DNA of 64,000 nucleotides from Neorhizobium alkalisoli (lineage in GTDB: Bacteria; Pseudomonadota; Alphaproteobacteria; Rhizobiales; Rhizobiaceae). Where the stretch lies: NCBI RefSeq assembly GCF_002968635.1, contig NZ_PVBN01000003.1:62001-126000 (forward strand), in the 5' to 3' direction. The stretch's first letter is position 1. Each line of letters starts with the position of its first letter. Under the pieces are notes generated by a model that was not told the origin of the DNA, searched no databases, and saw only the letters and a list, made by a program, of their open reading frames with translations. The position numbers and the translations under genes were made by a program. Below, one piece after another: positions 1 to 9,684 of this stretch.

Positions 1-1628
1 TTCAGTCCATGCTCGACGTCATCCGTGCGCGCGTGTTGCTGAGGATCGGTGAGGGCTTTGATCTGCGCCTGTCGGACCGGGTGCATGAGGCCGTAACCCG
101 ATTGCCTTTGCTGACGCGTATGCCGGGCGACGGTCTGCAGCCCTTGCGCGACCTCGACAATGTCCGCGGCTTTCTCTCCGGAAATGGACCAACGGCCTTT
201 TTCGACCTGCCCTGGATGCCGCTTTATCTGGCGATCTGCTTTCTGTTCCACTTCTGGATCGGCGTGACGGCGCTGGCAGGTGCCGTCATACTCGTGTGCC
301 TTACCTTGCTCACCAACTCGCTGTCGAAAACGGCGATACGCGACGCCATCTCTTCCAATATGGCGCGAAACGGCCTGTTGGAGGCGGCGCGCCGCAATGC
401 CGAGGTGGTACAGGCGATGGGCATCGGTCGGCGGATTGCCGCCCGCTGGCAGCTCGCGAATGCGGATTATCTGGCTGCGAACCGCAAGGCCGGCGATGTC
501 GCCGGTGGATTTGGCAGCATCTCCAGGTCGCTGCGGATGATACTGCAATCGGCCATTCTTGCCGTGGGTGCCTATCTGGTTATCACACAGCAGGCGACCG
601 GTGGCGTGATGATCGCCAGTTCGATCATGATGGGTCGCGCGCTTGCGCCTGTTGATCTCGCAATCGCGAGCTGGAAGCCCTTCCTGATGGCGAGGCAGAG
701 CTGGACGAGGCTGAAGGACCTTTTGGCGAAGGTTCCGGAGAGTGCTCCCATGACGGCGCTGCCGGTCCCTGAAAAGGAATTGCGAGCCGAGGCCGTGACC
801 GTCATGCCTCCGGGTGAGAGAAAACCGACCGTCGCGGGACTTGGCTTTGCAGTTGCTGCAGGAAGCGCATTGGGGATCATCGGCCCTTCGGGTTCGGGCA
901 AGTCCACGCTGGCGCGCGTGCTTGTGGGGGCATGGGTGCCTGCCGCCGGCAAAGTTCGGCTGGATGGGGCGAGCCTCGACCAGTGGGATAGCGAAGCCCT
1001 CGGACGCCACATTGGTTATCTGCCTCAGGGTGTTGAACTTTTCGACGGCACGATTGCGGAGAATATCTCCCGTTTCGAGGATAACACCGATGCACAGGCC
1101 GTCGTGGCTGCTGCCAAGGCGGCGGGAGCCCATGAGCTTATCCTGCGTTTCGACCAAGGCTATGAGACACGGATCGGCGAAGGGGGCTCCGCATTGTCGG
1201 CGGGACAGCGTCAGCGCATCGGTCTTGCGCGAGCACTCTATCGCGATCCGTTCCTTGTCGTTCTTGACGAGCCGAATGCGAACCTGGACGCAGAGGGCGA
1301 AGCCGCGGTGATCAAGGCTATTGCATCGGTTCGCCAGAGGAGAGGCATCGCGGTCGTGGTCGCGCATCGTCCAAGCGCCATTGGTGCGGTTGATCTGGTG
1401 CTGATGATGGAGGCTGGCCGCCAAAAAGCTTTCGGTCCCCGGGACGAAGTGCTCTCGCAGGTTCTCAAAGCCGCGCCGGTGCCGCCGCCGGCAAACACGG
1501 GCTTTCCTGCGACCGGTGCTGCCGTGACGCCGCTGCGTGTGATTGCAAGCCCTTTCCGCGCCACTGCGGGCGGTGAAAGCACGGCGGAATCAGAGGATGG
1601 TTCGGAGGAATCCGATGTCAAACGTTGA
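1..1628 (+). CDS. Type I secretion ABC transporter (permease-ATPase), 5' end outside window
   Basis: Inner-membrane ABC protein that powers one-step export of proteins through a type I secretion channel. The reading frame is open from base 3, and the first in-window ATG at base 9 looks internal, so the true start lies upstream. Membrane segments are visible at roughly residues 60-105 and 175-210 (counted from base 9). The nucleotide-binding domain has a Walker A (GPSGSGKST, about residue 292), an LSAGQ signature (about 396) and a Walker B ending in LDEP (about 416-422). It overlaps the start of the HlyD-type gene, which is the usual PrsD-PrsE arrangement of rhizobia, where the pair exports glycanases and adhesins. 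No exported substrate or TolC gene is in view, so the paralogue cannot be named. Confidence 0.9.
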   Translation, partial: QSMLDVIRARVLLRIGEGFDLRLSDRVHEAVTRLPLLTRMPGDGLQPLRDLDNVRGFLSGNGPTAFFDLPWMPLYLAICFLFHFWIGVTALAGAVILVCLTLLTNSLSKTAIRDAISSNMARNGLLEAARRNAEVVQAMGIGRRIAARWQLANADYLAANRKAGDVAGGFGSISRSLRMILQSAILAVGAYLVITQQATGGVMIASSIMMGRALAPVDLAIASWKPFLMARQSWTRLKDLLAKVPESAPMTALPVPEKELRAEAVTVMPPGERKPTVAGLGFAVAAGSALGIIGPSGSGKSTLARVLVGAWVPAAGKVRLDGASLDQWDSEALGRHIGYLPQGVELFDGTIAENISRFEDNTDAQAVVAAAKAAGAHELILRFDQGYETRIGEGGSALSAGQRQRIGLARALYRDPFLVVLDEPNANLDAEGEAAVIKAIASVRQRRGIAVVVAHRPSAIGAVDLVLMMEAGRQKAFGPRDEVLSQVLKAAPVPPPANTGFPATGAAVTPLRVIASPFRATAGGESTAESEDGSEESDVKR

Positions 1629-2931
1629 TCGTCTGAGGGGTGAGGTCACGGGCTCCATTCGACGCCATCTGGCGATTGGCCTGTTTACCAGCGTGCTGAT
1701 GGTAGGCGGCGCAGGCGCCTGGGCTGCGGTGACGAACCTGTCGGGTGCGGTGGTCGCTTCGGGACATTTCGTGGTGAACTCGTATGTGAAGAAAGTCCAG
1801 CATCCCAAGGGCGGGGTCGTCGGCGAGATTCTCATTCGTGAAGGGGACGAAGTGGCCGCGGGTCAGATCGTCATGCGGCTGGATGCCACCCAGACGCGTG
1901 CGAACCTCGCAATCGTCACCAAACGACTCGACGAACTATCCGCCAGAATGTCGCGCCTGGAAGCCGAGCGCGACGATCTTGAAACGATCGTGTTTCCCGA
2001 TCAGCTGACGACGCGAAGCAACGATCCGAATGTTGCCTCGGCGATGCGTAGCGAGACACGCTTGTTTGAGTTCAGGAAGCAATCGAGAGAAGGAAAGAAA
2101 GCACAGCTTCGCGAACGTATCTCCCAATTTGAACATGAGATCGAAGGGTTGAAGGCACAGGAAGCGGCCTATCAGCAGGGGATCGAGGTGTTGAACAAGG
2201 AAATCGCCTCCTTAGGCGGCCTGCGAGAGCAGGGCATCGTGTCGGATCAGCGCTTGAACAGCCTGAGGACACAGGTCGCGACCTTCGGGGGCGAACGCGG
2301 AGAAAAGATTGCCTATCAGGCACAGGCAGCGGGCCGAATCACCGAAACCACGCTTCAGATTCTCCAGGTCGATCAGGATCTGAAGGCGGAAGTCGGACGC
2401 GAATTAAGGGAGGTCCAGGCCCAGGTCGGCGAATATATCGAGCGGAAGATTGCAGCCGAGGACGAATTGAAGCGCGTGGACATCATTGCCCCGCAGTCTG
2501 GCGTCGTCCATCAGCTTGCCGCGCATACGGTTGGCGGTGTCATTTCACCGGCCGATCCGGTCATGCTGATCGTACCGGAAGGTGATGATCTGGCATTGGA
2601 GGTGCAGATCGCGCCGAAGGATATCGATCAGATCCAGCTTGGCCAGAAGGCAGTCTTGCGCATGTCGGCGTTCAATCAGCGGACCACCCCGGAGCTGATC
2701 GGCAATGTCAGCCGGATCGCAGCCGACCTGACCACCGACGAGCGAAACGGATTGTCCTTCTATCTCGTGCGTCTTTCTGTTGCCGCGTCGGAAATGCAGA
2801 AGCTTCGGGATCTGACGCTCGTGCCGGGAATGCCTGCGGAGGCGTTGATTCAGACGGAAGACCGCACGGCACTTTCCTATCTGCTCAAGCCGCTCTCCGA
2901 CCAGATCAGTCGCGCTTTTCGTGAGGAGTGA
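1615..2931 (+). CDS. HlyD-family membrane fusion protein of type I secretion system
   Basis: Periplasmic adaptor that links the ABC protein to an outer-membrane channel. An in-frame ATG exists at 1543, but ATG 1615 is chosen: GGAGG lies five bases upstream and it overlaps the ABC gene stop by 14 bases, as in translationally coupled pairs. The 438-residue product has one N-terminal membrane segment (about 20-45), a lipoyl-like half-motif (HPKGGVVGEI...GDEV), a long coiled-coil hairpin (about 95-270), the second lipoyl half (IIAPQSGVVHQL) and a C-terminal beta-barrel region. Length and order fit PrsE/HlyD. Confidence 0.9.
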   Translation: MSNVDRLRGEVTGSIRRHLAIGLFTSVLMVGGAGAWAAVTNLSGAVVASGHFVVNSYVKKVQHPKGGVVGEILIREGDEVAAGQIVMRLDATQTRANLAIVTKRLDELSARMSRLEAERDDLETIVFPDQLTTRSNDPNVASAMRSETRLFEFRKQSREGKKAQLRERISQFEHEIEGLKAQEAAYQQGIEVLNKEIASLGGLREQGIVSDQRLNSLRTQVATFGGERGEKIAYQAQAAGRITETTLQILQVDQDLKAEVGRELREVQAQVGEYIERKIAAEDELKRVDIIAPQSGVVHQLAAHTVGGVISPADPVMLIVPEGDDLALEVQIAPKDIDQIQLGQKAVLRMSAFNQRTTPELIGNVSRIAADLTTDERNGLSFYLVRLSVAASEMQKLRDLTLVPGMPAEALIQTEDRTALSYLLKPLSDQISRAFREE

Positions 2932-3004
2932 CGGGGGTGAGAAGGGGCTCGGCATTCAGTATTGACAAGGCATTTGCGAAGGAGCCGACGACTGTCGGCA
3001 AGCG

Positions 3005-4060
3005 TTGAGCGGTGCGGATGTGAAGGCCAAAATCGGATTGAAGGACGTCGCGCTCGACGCGGGCGTATCTCTTAGCACTGCCTCGCATGTCTTGAATGGC
3101 ACGGCGCCTATTTCCGTGGAGGTACGGGATCGCGTGCTGAACTCCGCCCAGCGGCTGGGCTATCTCGAGAAGCGAAAGAGCCGCGCGACGATTGCCACGT
3201 TGAGGACGATCCTTTTGGCTATCACCAGCGATGCGGCACCGCGCAGCGACCTCAATCTTGTAAGCTGGACGATGCTCAACGGCTTGCGTCAGGAATGCGA
3301 GCGACGCAGCATTCGCATCGTACCCTTGGTCAGCTCCAGCAACCGGCTCGACCCGGTGGAGGTGCGTAAATCGGCGCAGGCGGAGAAGGTGGATGGCATC
3401 GTAGTTCTCAACGACGACCGGCCTGAACTCATCCGCAGTCTTTCCGCGGTTCAGACACCACTTGTCATCCTGAACGGAGAAGATCCCTCCATGCTTGTGG
3501 ATACGGTGACCGGAGAGAACCGGTTCGGGGCACGTCAAGGTACGGAACATCTCCTTTCGCTCGGGCATCGACGGATCATGCACTTGACCTGGAAAGGGCG
3601 GACGACCATCCGGCGGCGATATGACGGGTATGCTGACGCACTGCTTGCCGCAGGTATCCCCATTTCACCGGACATGATCATCGAGGCGGAGGGGTTCGAG
3701 CCGGTCCAGGGGGAAAAAGCCATTGCACGAATCCTGGCGGAGAACCGCGATCTGCGCGGTGCTACGGCCATCTCCTGCGCGGCAGACAATCTGGCTCTCG
3801 GTTGTCTCAAAGCGCTCGGTGACGCTGGCATCCGAGTGCCTGAGGATGTTTCGGTCCTGGGCTTCGACAACATCATTCTTGGCGAGTTCAGTTCGCCGCC
3901 GCTTTCGACGGTTCAATTGCCGAGCGACCGCCTTGGCGCTGCCGCGCTCGGGCTGCTCGAACAGCGGCTGCTAGCCAATGATCCGCTGCGCCCGGCTCAC
4001 CGCCTGGAGCTAGGCTGCCGCCTGGTATTGCGCGGAAGCGTTCAGCCTCCGGCGCGTTAA
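3005..4060 (+). CDS. LacI-family transcriptional regulator
   Basis: A helix-turn-helix at residues 10-35 (IGLKDVALDAGVSLSTASHV) is followed by a hinge region and a periplasmic-binding-protein-like effector domain, about 351 residues in all. It runs convergently into the sugar ABC permease gene, with only two bases between the stop codons. The frame opens with TTG at 3005; a GTG at 3020 is an equally possible start, and neither has a strong Shine-Dalgarno sequence. LacI proteins next to sugar importers usually repress them in response to a sugar. The palindromes near 12219 and 12366 are plausible operators, which is an inference from their LacI-like form. Confidence 0.88.
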   Translation: MSGADVKAKIGLKDVALDAGVSLSTASHVLNGTAPISVEVRDRVLNSAQRLGYLEKRKSRATIATLRTILLAITSDAAPRSDLNLVSWTMLNGLRQECERRSIRIVPLVSSSNRLDPVEVRKSAQAEKVDGIVVLNDDRPELIRSLSAVQTPLVILNGEDPSMLVDTVTGENRFGARQGTEHLLSLGHRRIMHLTWKGRTTIRRRYDGYADALLAAGIPISPDMIIEAEGFEPVQGEKAIARILAENRDLRGATAISCAADNLALGCLKALGDAGIRVPEDVSVLGFDNIILGEFSSPPLSTVQLPSDRLGAAALGLLEQRLLANDPLRPAHRLELGCRLVLRGSVQPPAR

Positions 4061-4062
4061 AG

Positions 4063-5121
4063 TCATTTCATCCCGGTGCCGGCAATGCCGGTCGTGATGT
4101 ACTTCTGCAGAAAGAGGAACACGGCGGTCACCGGCAGCAGGCTGAGAAACGTCATGGCGAGGATATAGTGCCATTGAACGGAGAACTCTCCCTGGAAGGC
4201 GTTGAGCCCCACCTGCAACGTAAAGTTTTCCCGACTGCTCAACACGATCAGGGGCCAAAGGAAGTCGTTCCATCGCCACAGGACCGAGAATATCGCAAGA
4301 ACCGCAAGCGCCGGCGCGGTGAGCGGCAGGATAATGCGCCAGAAGATGCGAAACTCGCTAGCGGCATCGACGCGTGCGGCTTCGATCAGCTCGTCCGGAA
4401 TGGTCAGCATATATTGACGTAACAAGAAGACGGCAGTCGGTGAGGCAACCGTTGGAATGATGATCCCCCACAGGCTATCGACGAGACCGACGCCTACGAC
4501 GACAAGATAGGCAGGTACCATAACCACCGTGAGCGGGATCATCAGCGTTGAGATGATTAGCACGAAGATCGCGTTTTTGCCGCGGAAACGGTATTTGGAC
4601 AGGGCGAAGGCGGCCATGGCGTTGACGATCAATGTCAGCAGGGTTGCGACAAAAGTTACAAAGACAGAATTTTTCAAGAAGGTCAGGAAGTCGAACCTGG
4701 TCAATGGGTCGGTGTAATTTTCGGTCGCAGCGGTCAGTTTTTGGACGGGAGACATCGCCCTGACATCGACACTGACAGGCGCTTCCGGCGACTGCGGATC
4801 GACCATTTGCGCTTTGAGGCCGATGCGACGGACCATCGCCATTTCCCGGGTTTTTCCATCGATCGTGACAGTCCAAAGACTCAGCGGCTTTTCATATCCC
4901 TGAACACTCGTTTCCACGGCAGTGCGCGGCAGCAAGGTAGGCGGAAAACGGGTGATCTCAGCGGCGGGCTTGAAGGAAGACAAGCCTGCCCATACAACCG
5001 GCACAAGTACGGCAAGCGTACCTGCGATCAGCCAAAGCCAGGACAGGATGTCGGTAATCTCGATACGTCCGGGCCGGCGGGTGCGGGTAAGGAATCCGAT
5101 CGGATTGAAGCCATGCGACAT
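4063..5121 (-). CDS. Carbohydrate ABC transporter permease (MalG type)
   Basis: Inner-membrane subunit of a sugar or oligosaccharide importer. ATG 5121 is chosen because it lies two bases after the stop of the partner permease; upstream in-frame codons run back into that gene. The first membrane segment is at about residues 24-47. An unusually long periplasmic stretch follows (about 66-140) before the remaining helices. The EAA loop that contacts the ATPase (EAARVDAASEF) is present. It is the last gene of the operon that begins near 12204. The long loop resembles the extended loops of some maltose or alpha-glucoside permeases and may contact the binding protein. Confidence 0.9.
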   Translation of the reverse strand: MSHGFNPIGFLTRTRRPGRIEITDILSWLWLIAGTLAVLVPVVWAGLSSFKPAAEITRFPPTLLPRTAVETSVQGYEKPLSLWTVTIDGKTREMAMVRRIGLKAQMVDPQSPEAPVSVDVRAMSPVQKLTAATENYTDPLTRFDFLTFLKNSVFVTFVATLLTLIVNAMAAFALSKYRFRGKNAIFVLIISTLMIPLTVVMVPAYLVVVGVGLVDSLWGIIIPTVASPTAVFLLRQYMLTIPDELIEAARVDAASEFRIFWRIILPLTAPALAVLAIFSVLWRWNDFLWPLIVLSSRENFTLQVGLNAFQGEFSVQWHYILAMTFLSLLPVTAVFLFLQKYITTGIAGTGMK

Positions 5122-5123
5122 GA

Positions 5124-6095
5124 TCAGGACTCCATCTTGCGGCCGAGCCGCAGCTGAATGAGTGTTAGAACCAGAAGCACCAGACCCATCAGCACGGAAG
5201 CTGCCGACGCAAGGCCGAACAGACGAAGATCGCTGCCAAACGCCATTTGGTAGATATACTGCACGATGAAGCTGTTGGCTGTGCCGGGTCCACCGCCATT
5301 GGTCAAGACCCAGGCTTCGTCGAAGATCTGCACGGAGCGGATCATCAGCAGGATAAGCACGACCAGGAGGTTTGGTCCAAGAAGCGGCAGGGTGATGCGC
5401 AGGAGCGTGCGTCGAGGGGAGGCGGCGTCGATGGCGGCCGCTTCGTAGAGATCCTTCGGTATCGCCTGCAGCCCGGCAAGCAGGATGAGCGTATAGAAGC
5501 CCATATGGAACCACACGGAGACCACCACCACGAAGAAGCGCGACCAGCCGACGTCAAGAAGGAAGATTTCGGGCGGTACGCCGAGTATCTGCAGGAAGGC
5601 GTTGAGCAAGCCGTTGCGGTCCAGAAACCACTTCCAGATCAGGCCGATCACCACCGGAGACAACAAAACCGGGTAAAAGAAGATCGCCCGGAAAAAACCG
5701 CGCGCAGCAATGGCGCGATTGAGTATGAGCGCCGTGACCAGCGCTGCCAGCAAGGTTGCCGTAACGTTGAACGCGACGAACCAAAGCGTATTCCAGATCG
5801 CCGTCCAGAAGAGAGATTCACGGCAACTGCCGGGGCGAAGATAGTCCTCGCACGCAAGAAGCTGGCGGAAGTTGTCGAAACCGACGAAGGGCCTATCGGA
5901 GACGAAAAGTTCGGTCCCGCCTGTGAAAGCATATCCGGCGGCAATGGCGATCGGCAGGAAAGTGAAGATGCCAAAAAGGAGCAGATTGGGGGCGAGGAAA
6001 AGATAGGGCATCCGCTTCCGCCCCATAAAGCCCTCCAATGCATTGATCGGAGCCTCGACAATCCCCATCAGCAATCCGGCGAGCCGACCGATCAT
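5124..6095 (-). CDS. Carbohydrate ABC transporter permease (MalF type)
   Basis: Partner permease of the same importer. ATG 6095 is preferred over earlier in-frame codons because GAGG lies about nine bases upstream and the codon falls ten bases after the ATPase stop. Several hydrophobic segments are visible, starting with LFLAPNLLLFGIFTFLPIAI. The EAA loop reads YEAAAIDAASPRRT. The product is 323 residues, normal for the family. Gene order (ATPase, this permease, MalG-type permease) and short spacing indicate one transcript. Confidence 0.9.
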   Translation of the reverse strand: MIGRLAGLLMGIVEAPINALEGFMGRKRMPYLFLAPNLLLFGIFTFLPIAIAAGYAFTGGTELFVSDRPFVGFDNFRQLLACEDYLRPGSCRESLFWTAIWNTLWFVAFNVTATLLAALVTALILNRAIAARGFFRAIFFYPVLLSPVVIGLIWKWFLDRNGLLNAFLQILGVPPEIFLLDVGWSRFFVVVVSVWFHMGFYTLILLAGLQAIPKDLYEAAAIDAASPRRTLLRITLPLLGPNLLVVLILLMIRSVQIFDEAWVLTNGGGPGTANSFIVQYIYQMAFGSDLRLFGLASAASVLMGLVLLVLTLIQLRLGRKMES

Positions 6096-6105
6096 GTCTC
6101 TTACC

Positions 6106-7227
6106 TCAAGCAAACGCATGGGCTTCATCCCGCTGTTTGGCTTTTCGCGGAATAGCCAGGCCTGTTTCAGGATCAAAGACGTGCAGCCGATCGGGTAGCG
6201 GCGTGATCTTTAGTCTGGAACCTGGGGCTGGCGAGAAATGGCCCGCCTGGTGGATGATGATCTGATCACTTTGGCCTTCGAGCGTGCCGTAGACATAGGT
6301 TTCGGTCCCGAGGCTTTCGTAATACTGGACCACGAACGGCAGGCCGTCCTGTTCGCTCACGGAAAAATGCGCCGGCCTCACACCCGCCAAAACCGCCTTA
6401 CCGATCATAGAGGTGTCAGGTTCGATCCCCGTCGTCCAGGTGGTGCCATAGCCCATATCCAAGGTCATACCGTCGTCATGCATGCCGATAACGGTCGCCT
6501 TCAACATGTTCATGCGAGGCGAACCCAAAAAACCGGCGACGAACAGGTTCTTCGGTCTCTCAAAAAGTTCGAGCGGCGTTCCCACTTGCTCGATCCGCCC
6601 GCTATTCAGCACGACGATTTGGTCGGCCATGGTCATGGCCTCGACCTGGTCATGGGTGACGTAGATCATCGTCGTCTTGATGTCGCGGTGCAGCTTGGTG
6701 ATCTCAGCACGAGTCTGAACACGCAAGGCTGCATCCAGGTTGGACAAGGGTTCGTCGAACAAGAAGATGTCGGGATTGCGCACGATCGCCCGTCCGATCG
6801 CGACCCGCTGACGTTGCCCCCCGGAGAGCTGCCTTGGCTTTCTGTCCAGATAGGGTTCGATCGCCAGCATGCGCGCGGCTTCGTTGATACGAACCTCGAT
6901 CTCGTCGCGCTTGAACCGTAGATTTTCAAGGCCGAAAGCGAGGTTCTTGCGAACGCTCATATGCGGATAAAGAGCATAGGACTGGAACACCATGGCAATC
7001 TTGCGCTCTGCGGGCGAGAGGTGGACGACGTCGCGTCCACTGATCTCGATCTCGCCGGTAGTGATGTCTTCCAGACCGGCTATGATCCTCAGGAGAGTCG
7101 ACTTTCCGCAACCTGAGGGGCCCACGAAAACGACGAACTTTCCGTCGTCGATTGACAGGTTGATATCGTGCAGGACGGTGAGTGCGCCGAACGATTTGCT
7201 GATGTTGGTAAGCTTTAGATTTCCCAT
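6106..7227 (-). CDS. Sugar ABC transporter ATP-binding protein (UgpC/MsmK type)
   Basis: Cytoplasmic ATPase that energises the importer formed with the two downstream permeases. Walker A (GPSGCGKST), signature (LSGGQRQR), Walker B (FLFDEP) and the switch-region VTHDQVEAMT are all present. A C-terminal regulatory OB-fold region follows, giving the 373-residue length typical of CUT1-family ATPases. It follows the GH28 gene by 18 bases. Confidence 0.92.
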   Translation of the reverse strand: MGNLKLTNISKSFGALTVLHDINLSIDDGKFVVFVGPSGCGKSTLLRIIAGLEDITTGEIEISGRDVVHLSPAERKIAMVFQSYALYPHMSVRKNLAFGLENLRFKRDEIEVRINEAARMLAIEPYLDRKPRQLSGGQRQRVAIGRAIVRNPDIFLFDEPLSNLDAALRVQTRAEITKLHRDIKTTMIYVTHDQVEAMTMADQIVVLNSGRIEQVGTPLELFERPKNLFVAGFLGSPRMNMLKATVIGMHDDGMTLDMGYGTTWTTGIEPDTSMIGKAVLAGVRPAHFSVSEQDGLPFVVQYYESLGTETYVYGTLEGQSDQIIIHQAGHFSPAPGSRLKITPLPDRLHVFDPETGLAIPRKAKQRDEAHAFA

Positions 7228-7245
7228 TCCCTGCTCCCGTCAGGT

Positions 7246-8580
7246 TCAGCGCGCCTGGTAAATGACTGGTTCTTCGTTCCAGCCGATTGGCAGCGGCTCA
7301 GGTCGGTCGACCTGCATGTCCTCGATAGTTATTCCTCCAGCACCGGCAGCAAAGAGCACTGGCATTCCTCCCGGATAGTCGATCTTCCCGACCACGCGGC
7401 CATCGGCCCCCTTGGTCCAGGCGTTCGCACGGCCCGCCGCATCGGCGCTTGGCGCCAGATCGGCATTGGTCGGTCTCAGATCGTAGCAACGGGCCGTACC
7501 CAAAGGCCCGTTCTCTTGCCGAAGCCTAAGACCTAACAGGCTCACATCCGTAATTTGAGCTGCCGAGGTCGAGACAAGTGTCATTGCGCCTTGCATGTTA
7601 CCGGAAAGATCCTCGACAATGAGATTTGAGATCGGTCCCGCTTGTCGTTCAGGCACACGGTCGACCACCGTGACGGTGAGGGCTTCGCCGGAACCCCAAA
7701 AGCCATCCAGGGTTTCGTGACAATCGACCTCGATGCGACGGAAGCGGACCCTGGTGATCCGACCGCCATCGCGGGAGAACAGCCCCAGAGCACGATTGGA
7801 GTTTCGGACGAGGCAGTCCTCGAAGAGGATATCGGAGAAGTCGCCATAGGACTCCGTACCGACCTTCAAGGCGCAGCTGAAACTCTCGACCAGGCAACGG
7901 CGCACATGGACGTTTATGCACTCTCCTATCGCTTTTCCATCCACCCCGGCGCTGGTTTTCAGGCAGATGCCATCGTCTGCGGTAGAAATAATGCAGTCTT
8001 CAATGAGCGTGCGGCGGCATGCGTCAAGAACGATACCGTCGGTGTTGGGAAGCCGCCTATTGTTGGACACCGTCAGACGTCCGACATAGACATCTGCGCA
8101 ATTGACGAGATGCACCGTCCACATCGGGGAATCGCGGATTTCCAGTTCTTCGAGCCGGACGTCCTGGCAGTTTTCGAAGACCACGACACGTGGGCGCGAT
8201 GGCGCGGGAACAAACGTACCCATGGCAAGATCGTCGCCGACGATGAAGTGCTCACCGGCCGCTTCAATCCGCCCAGGCCCCGTCAAGGCAATGTCGGTAG
8301 CATCCTTGGCGACAATGATGCCGCGATCCGATTTCTCGGCGATCACCGAAACCGTCGTTCCGGCGTAAGCTTCATAAAAGGGGACAGGACGCAGGATCGC
8401 ATTTTCCGCAAGGCGAAGCTCGACCTTGGATTTCAGCCGCAGACCGCGGGTTATGTGGTTTCCTGCACCCAGCTCGACGCGGCCACCACCGGCCTCGCAA
8501 ACCTGATCGATGGCAGCCTGAATGCGGTCGGTCTGATCCTGATCGGAGGCATCAATGAGAAAGATGGGGCGCGCCGTCAT
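7246..8580 (-). CDS. Glycoside hydrolase family 28 (polygalacturonase-like)
   Basis: Parallel beta-helix enzyme of the polygalacturonase family. The catalytic-site motifs NTDG (residues 179-182) and DDG (202-204) are present, and a GTES motif follows at about 235. GH28 enzymes hydrolyse galacturonic acid or rhamnogalacturonan linkages by inversion. There is no signal peptide (it begins MTARPIFLID), so it probably acts in the cytoplasm on imported oligosaccharides, likely as an exo-enzyme. It sits between the GH105 gene and the importer ATPase in one operon. Substrate specificity cannot be read from the sequence. Confidence 0.88.
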   Translation of the reverse strand: MTARPIFLIDASDQDQTDRIQAAIDQVCEAGGGRVELGAGNHITRGLRLKSKVELRLAENAILRPVPFYEAYAGTTVSVIAEKSDRGIIVAKDATDIALTGPGRIEAAGEHFIVGDDLAMGTFVPAPSRPRVVVFENCQDVRLEELEIRDSPMWTVHLVNCADVYVGRLTVSNNRRLPNTDGIVLDACRRTLIEDCIISTADDGICLKTSAGVDGKAIGECINVHVRRCLVESFSCALKVGTESYGDFSDILFEDCLVRNSNRALGLFSRDGGRITRVRFRRIEVDCHETLDGFWGSGEALTVTVVDRVPERQAGPISNLIVEDLSGNMQGAMTLVSTSAAQITDVSLLGLRLRQENGPLGTARCYDLRPTNADLAPSADAAGRANAWTKGADGRVVGKIDYPGGMPVLFAAGAGGITIEDMQVDRPEPLPIGWNEEPVIYQAR

Positions 8581-8582
8581 TT

Positions 8583-9668
8583 TTACTCCTCGCCTTCGAG
8601 GAGAACTTCGGTCAACAACAGCATTGTGAGCGCCTGGCCGTAAGGGGTCGGCAGGTTGGGAATGCGCCGGTAGAATTCCAGGTCATGCCCCATGGGTGTG
8701 CCGTCGGAAACGCCCTGCACGACGCCCTCGCCGTCGATATGGGAAAGGACGGCCGCCAGCGCTCGTTCTGCATGTTGTCGGTCGGCCACTGGCAGGATCC
8801 CGGCTTCGATCCCGCGCAGGATTCCGTAGGCGATACCGGCGGTCGCCGAAGTTTCCACCGGCGAGTTCGGATCATCCAGGAGCGTATGGAACATGCCGTC
8901 GGCCCGCTGCAATTTTTTGAGCGCACGGACCTGGCTGGCTAGGACGTTTGCGAGGAACCGCTTGTCCTTGCCGTTCAGATCCGGAACCAGCTTGAATAGT
9001 TCCGGGATGGCGACGGTGATCCAGGCATTGCCCCGTGCCCAGAAAGCGTTGGCGAAATTATGCCGGCCGTCAAAGGTCCAGCCGTGATACCAAAGTCCGG
9101 TCACCGGATCCGAAAGATAGCGTGCGTGGACCATGAATTGATAAACGGCTTCGTCGACCCAGTCGCGCCGACCCATGACGACGCCCGCTCTGGCCAGGAA
9201 GAGACAGGCCATGAATAGCGTATCGTCCCACAGTTCCCCTTCGTTCAACCGCTCCTTTACAACATGCTGAAAACCTCCGTCCTCGGTCTTCGGCAATGTG
9301 TGGACGAGCCAATCCGCCCAATCCTCAACCAGATCACGAAACTCCGGCTGGTCGACATGCTCGATCAGGATGGCGAGCGGAAGCATCGGGGCCGTGCTGT
9401 TGATCTGCCGCGGCGGCAGGCCGCGTGCGATCTGTCGAGCATACCAGTCTACAAGATCGTCTATGGCAAGCCGGTCATTGGCGGCAGAGGCGCGCCGTAG
9501 AAAACCATAGAGACCTACGCCGACCTCCCAATCCCATTCATCGAACTGGATGCCGCCGGCATCCAAGCCGACCAGGCCCTCCTTGATGCCCTTGAGGCGG
9601 CTGAACGCTTTCGCGACCAGATCGATCTTATTCCTGAGAACAGGCTTGGTGAGGGGCATCGCATCCAT
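8583..9668 (-). CDS. GH88/GH105 unsaturated (rhamno)galacturonyl hydrolase
   Basis: Predicted (alpha/alpha)6-barrel enzyme that removes the 4,5-unsaturated uronic acid left at the non-reducing end by polysaccharide lyases. GH105 hallmarks are WDWEVG (about residues 45-50), the catalytic-type WDDTLFM (148-149 are the Asp pair) and WARGNAW. ATG 9668 is chosen for the AAGGA 12 bases upstream; ATG 9692, which would overlap the previous stop by eight bases, is an alternative. There is no signal peptide. The stop lies two bases from the GH28 start, so the two are probably co-translated. Confidence 0.88.
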   Translation of the reverse strand: MDAMPLTKPVLRNKIDLVAKAFSRLKGIKEGLVGLDAGGIQFDEWDWEVGVGLYGFLRRASAANDRLAIDDLVDWYARQIARGLPPRQINSTAPMLPLAILIEHVDQPEFRDLVEDWADWLVHTLPKTEDGGFQHVVKERLNEGELWDDTLFMACLFLARAGVVMGRRDWVDEAVYQFMVHARYLSDPVTGLWYHGWTFDGRHNFANAFWARGNAWITVAIPELFKLVPDLNGKDKRFLANVLASQVRALKKLQRADGMFHTLLDDPNSPVETSATAGIAYGILRGIEAGILPVADRQHAERALAAVLSHIDGEGVVQGVSDGTPMGHDLEFYRRIPNLPTPYGQALTMLLLTEVLLEGEE

Positions 9669-9684
9669 AGGCTCAAAGGATCCT

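Noticed and set aside
2962..2999. TTGACA at 2962 and a GCCGAC/GTCGGC hairpin at 2984 before the LacI gene
   Set aside because: No matching -10 element at the proper distance, and the six-base stem has no T-run, so neither a promoter nor a terminator can be supported.
5247..6155. 302-residue open frame opposite the MalF-type permease
   Set aside because: Highly charged, no recognisable domain, fully antisense to an intact gene; a codon-bias shadow in GC-rich DNA.
7642..8643. 333-residue open frame opposite the GH28 gene
   Set aside because: Antisense to a clearly conserved enzyme and without recognisable motifs.
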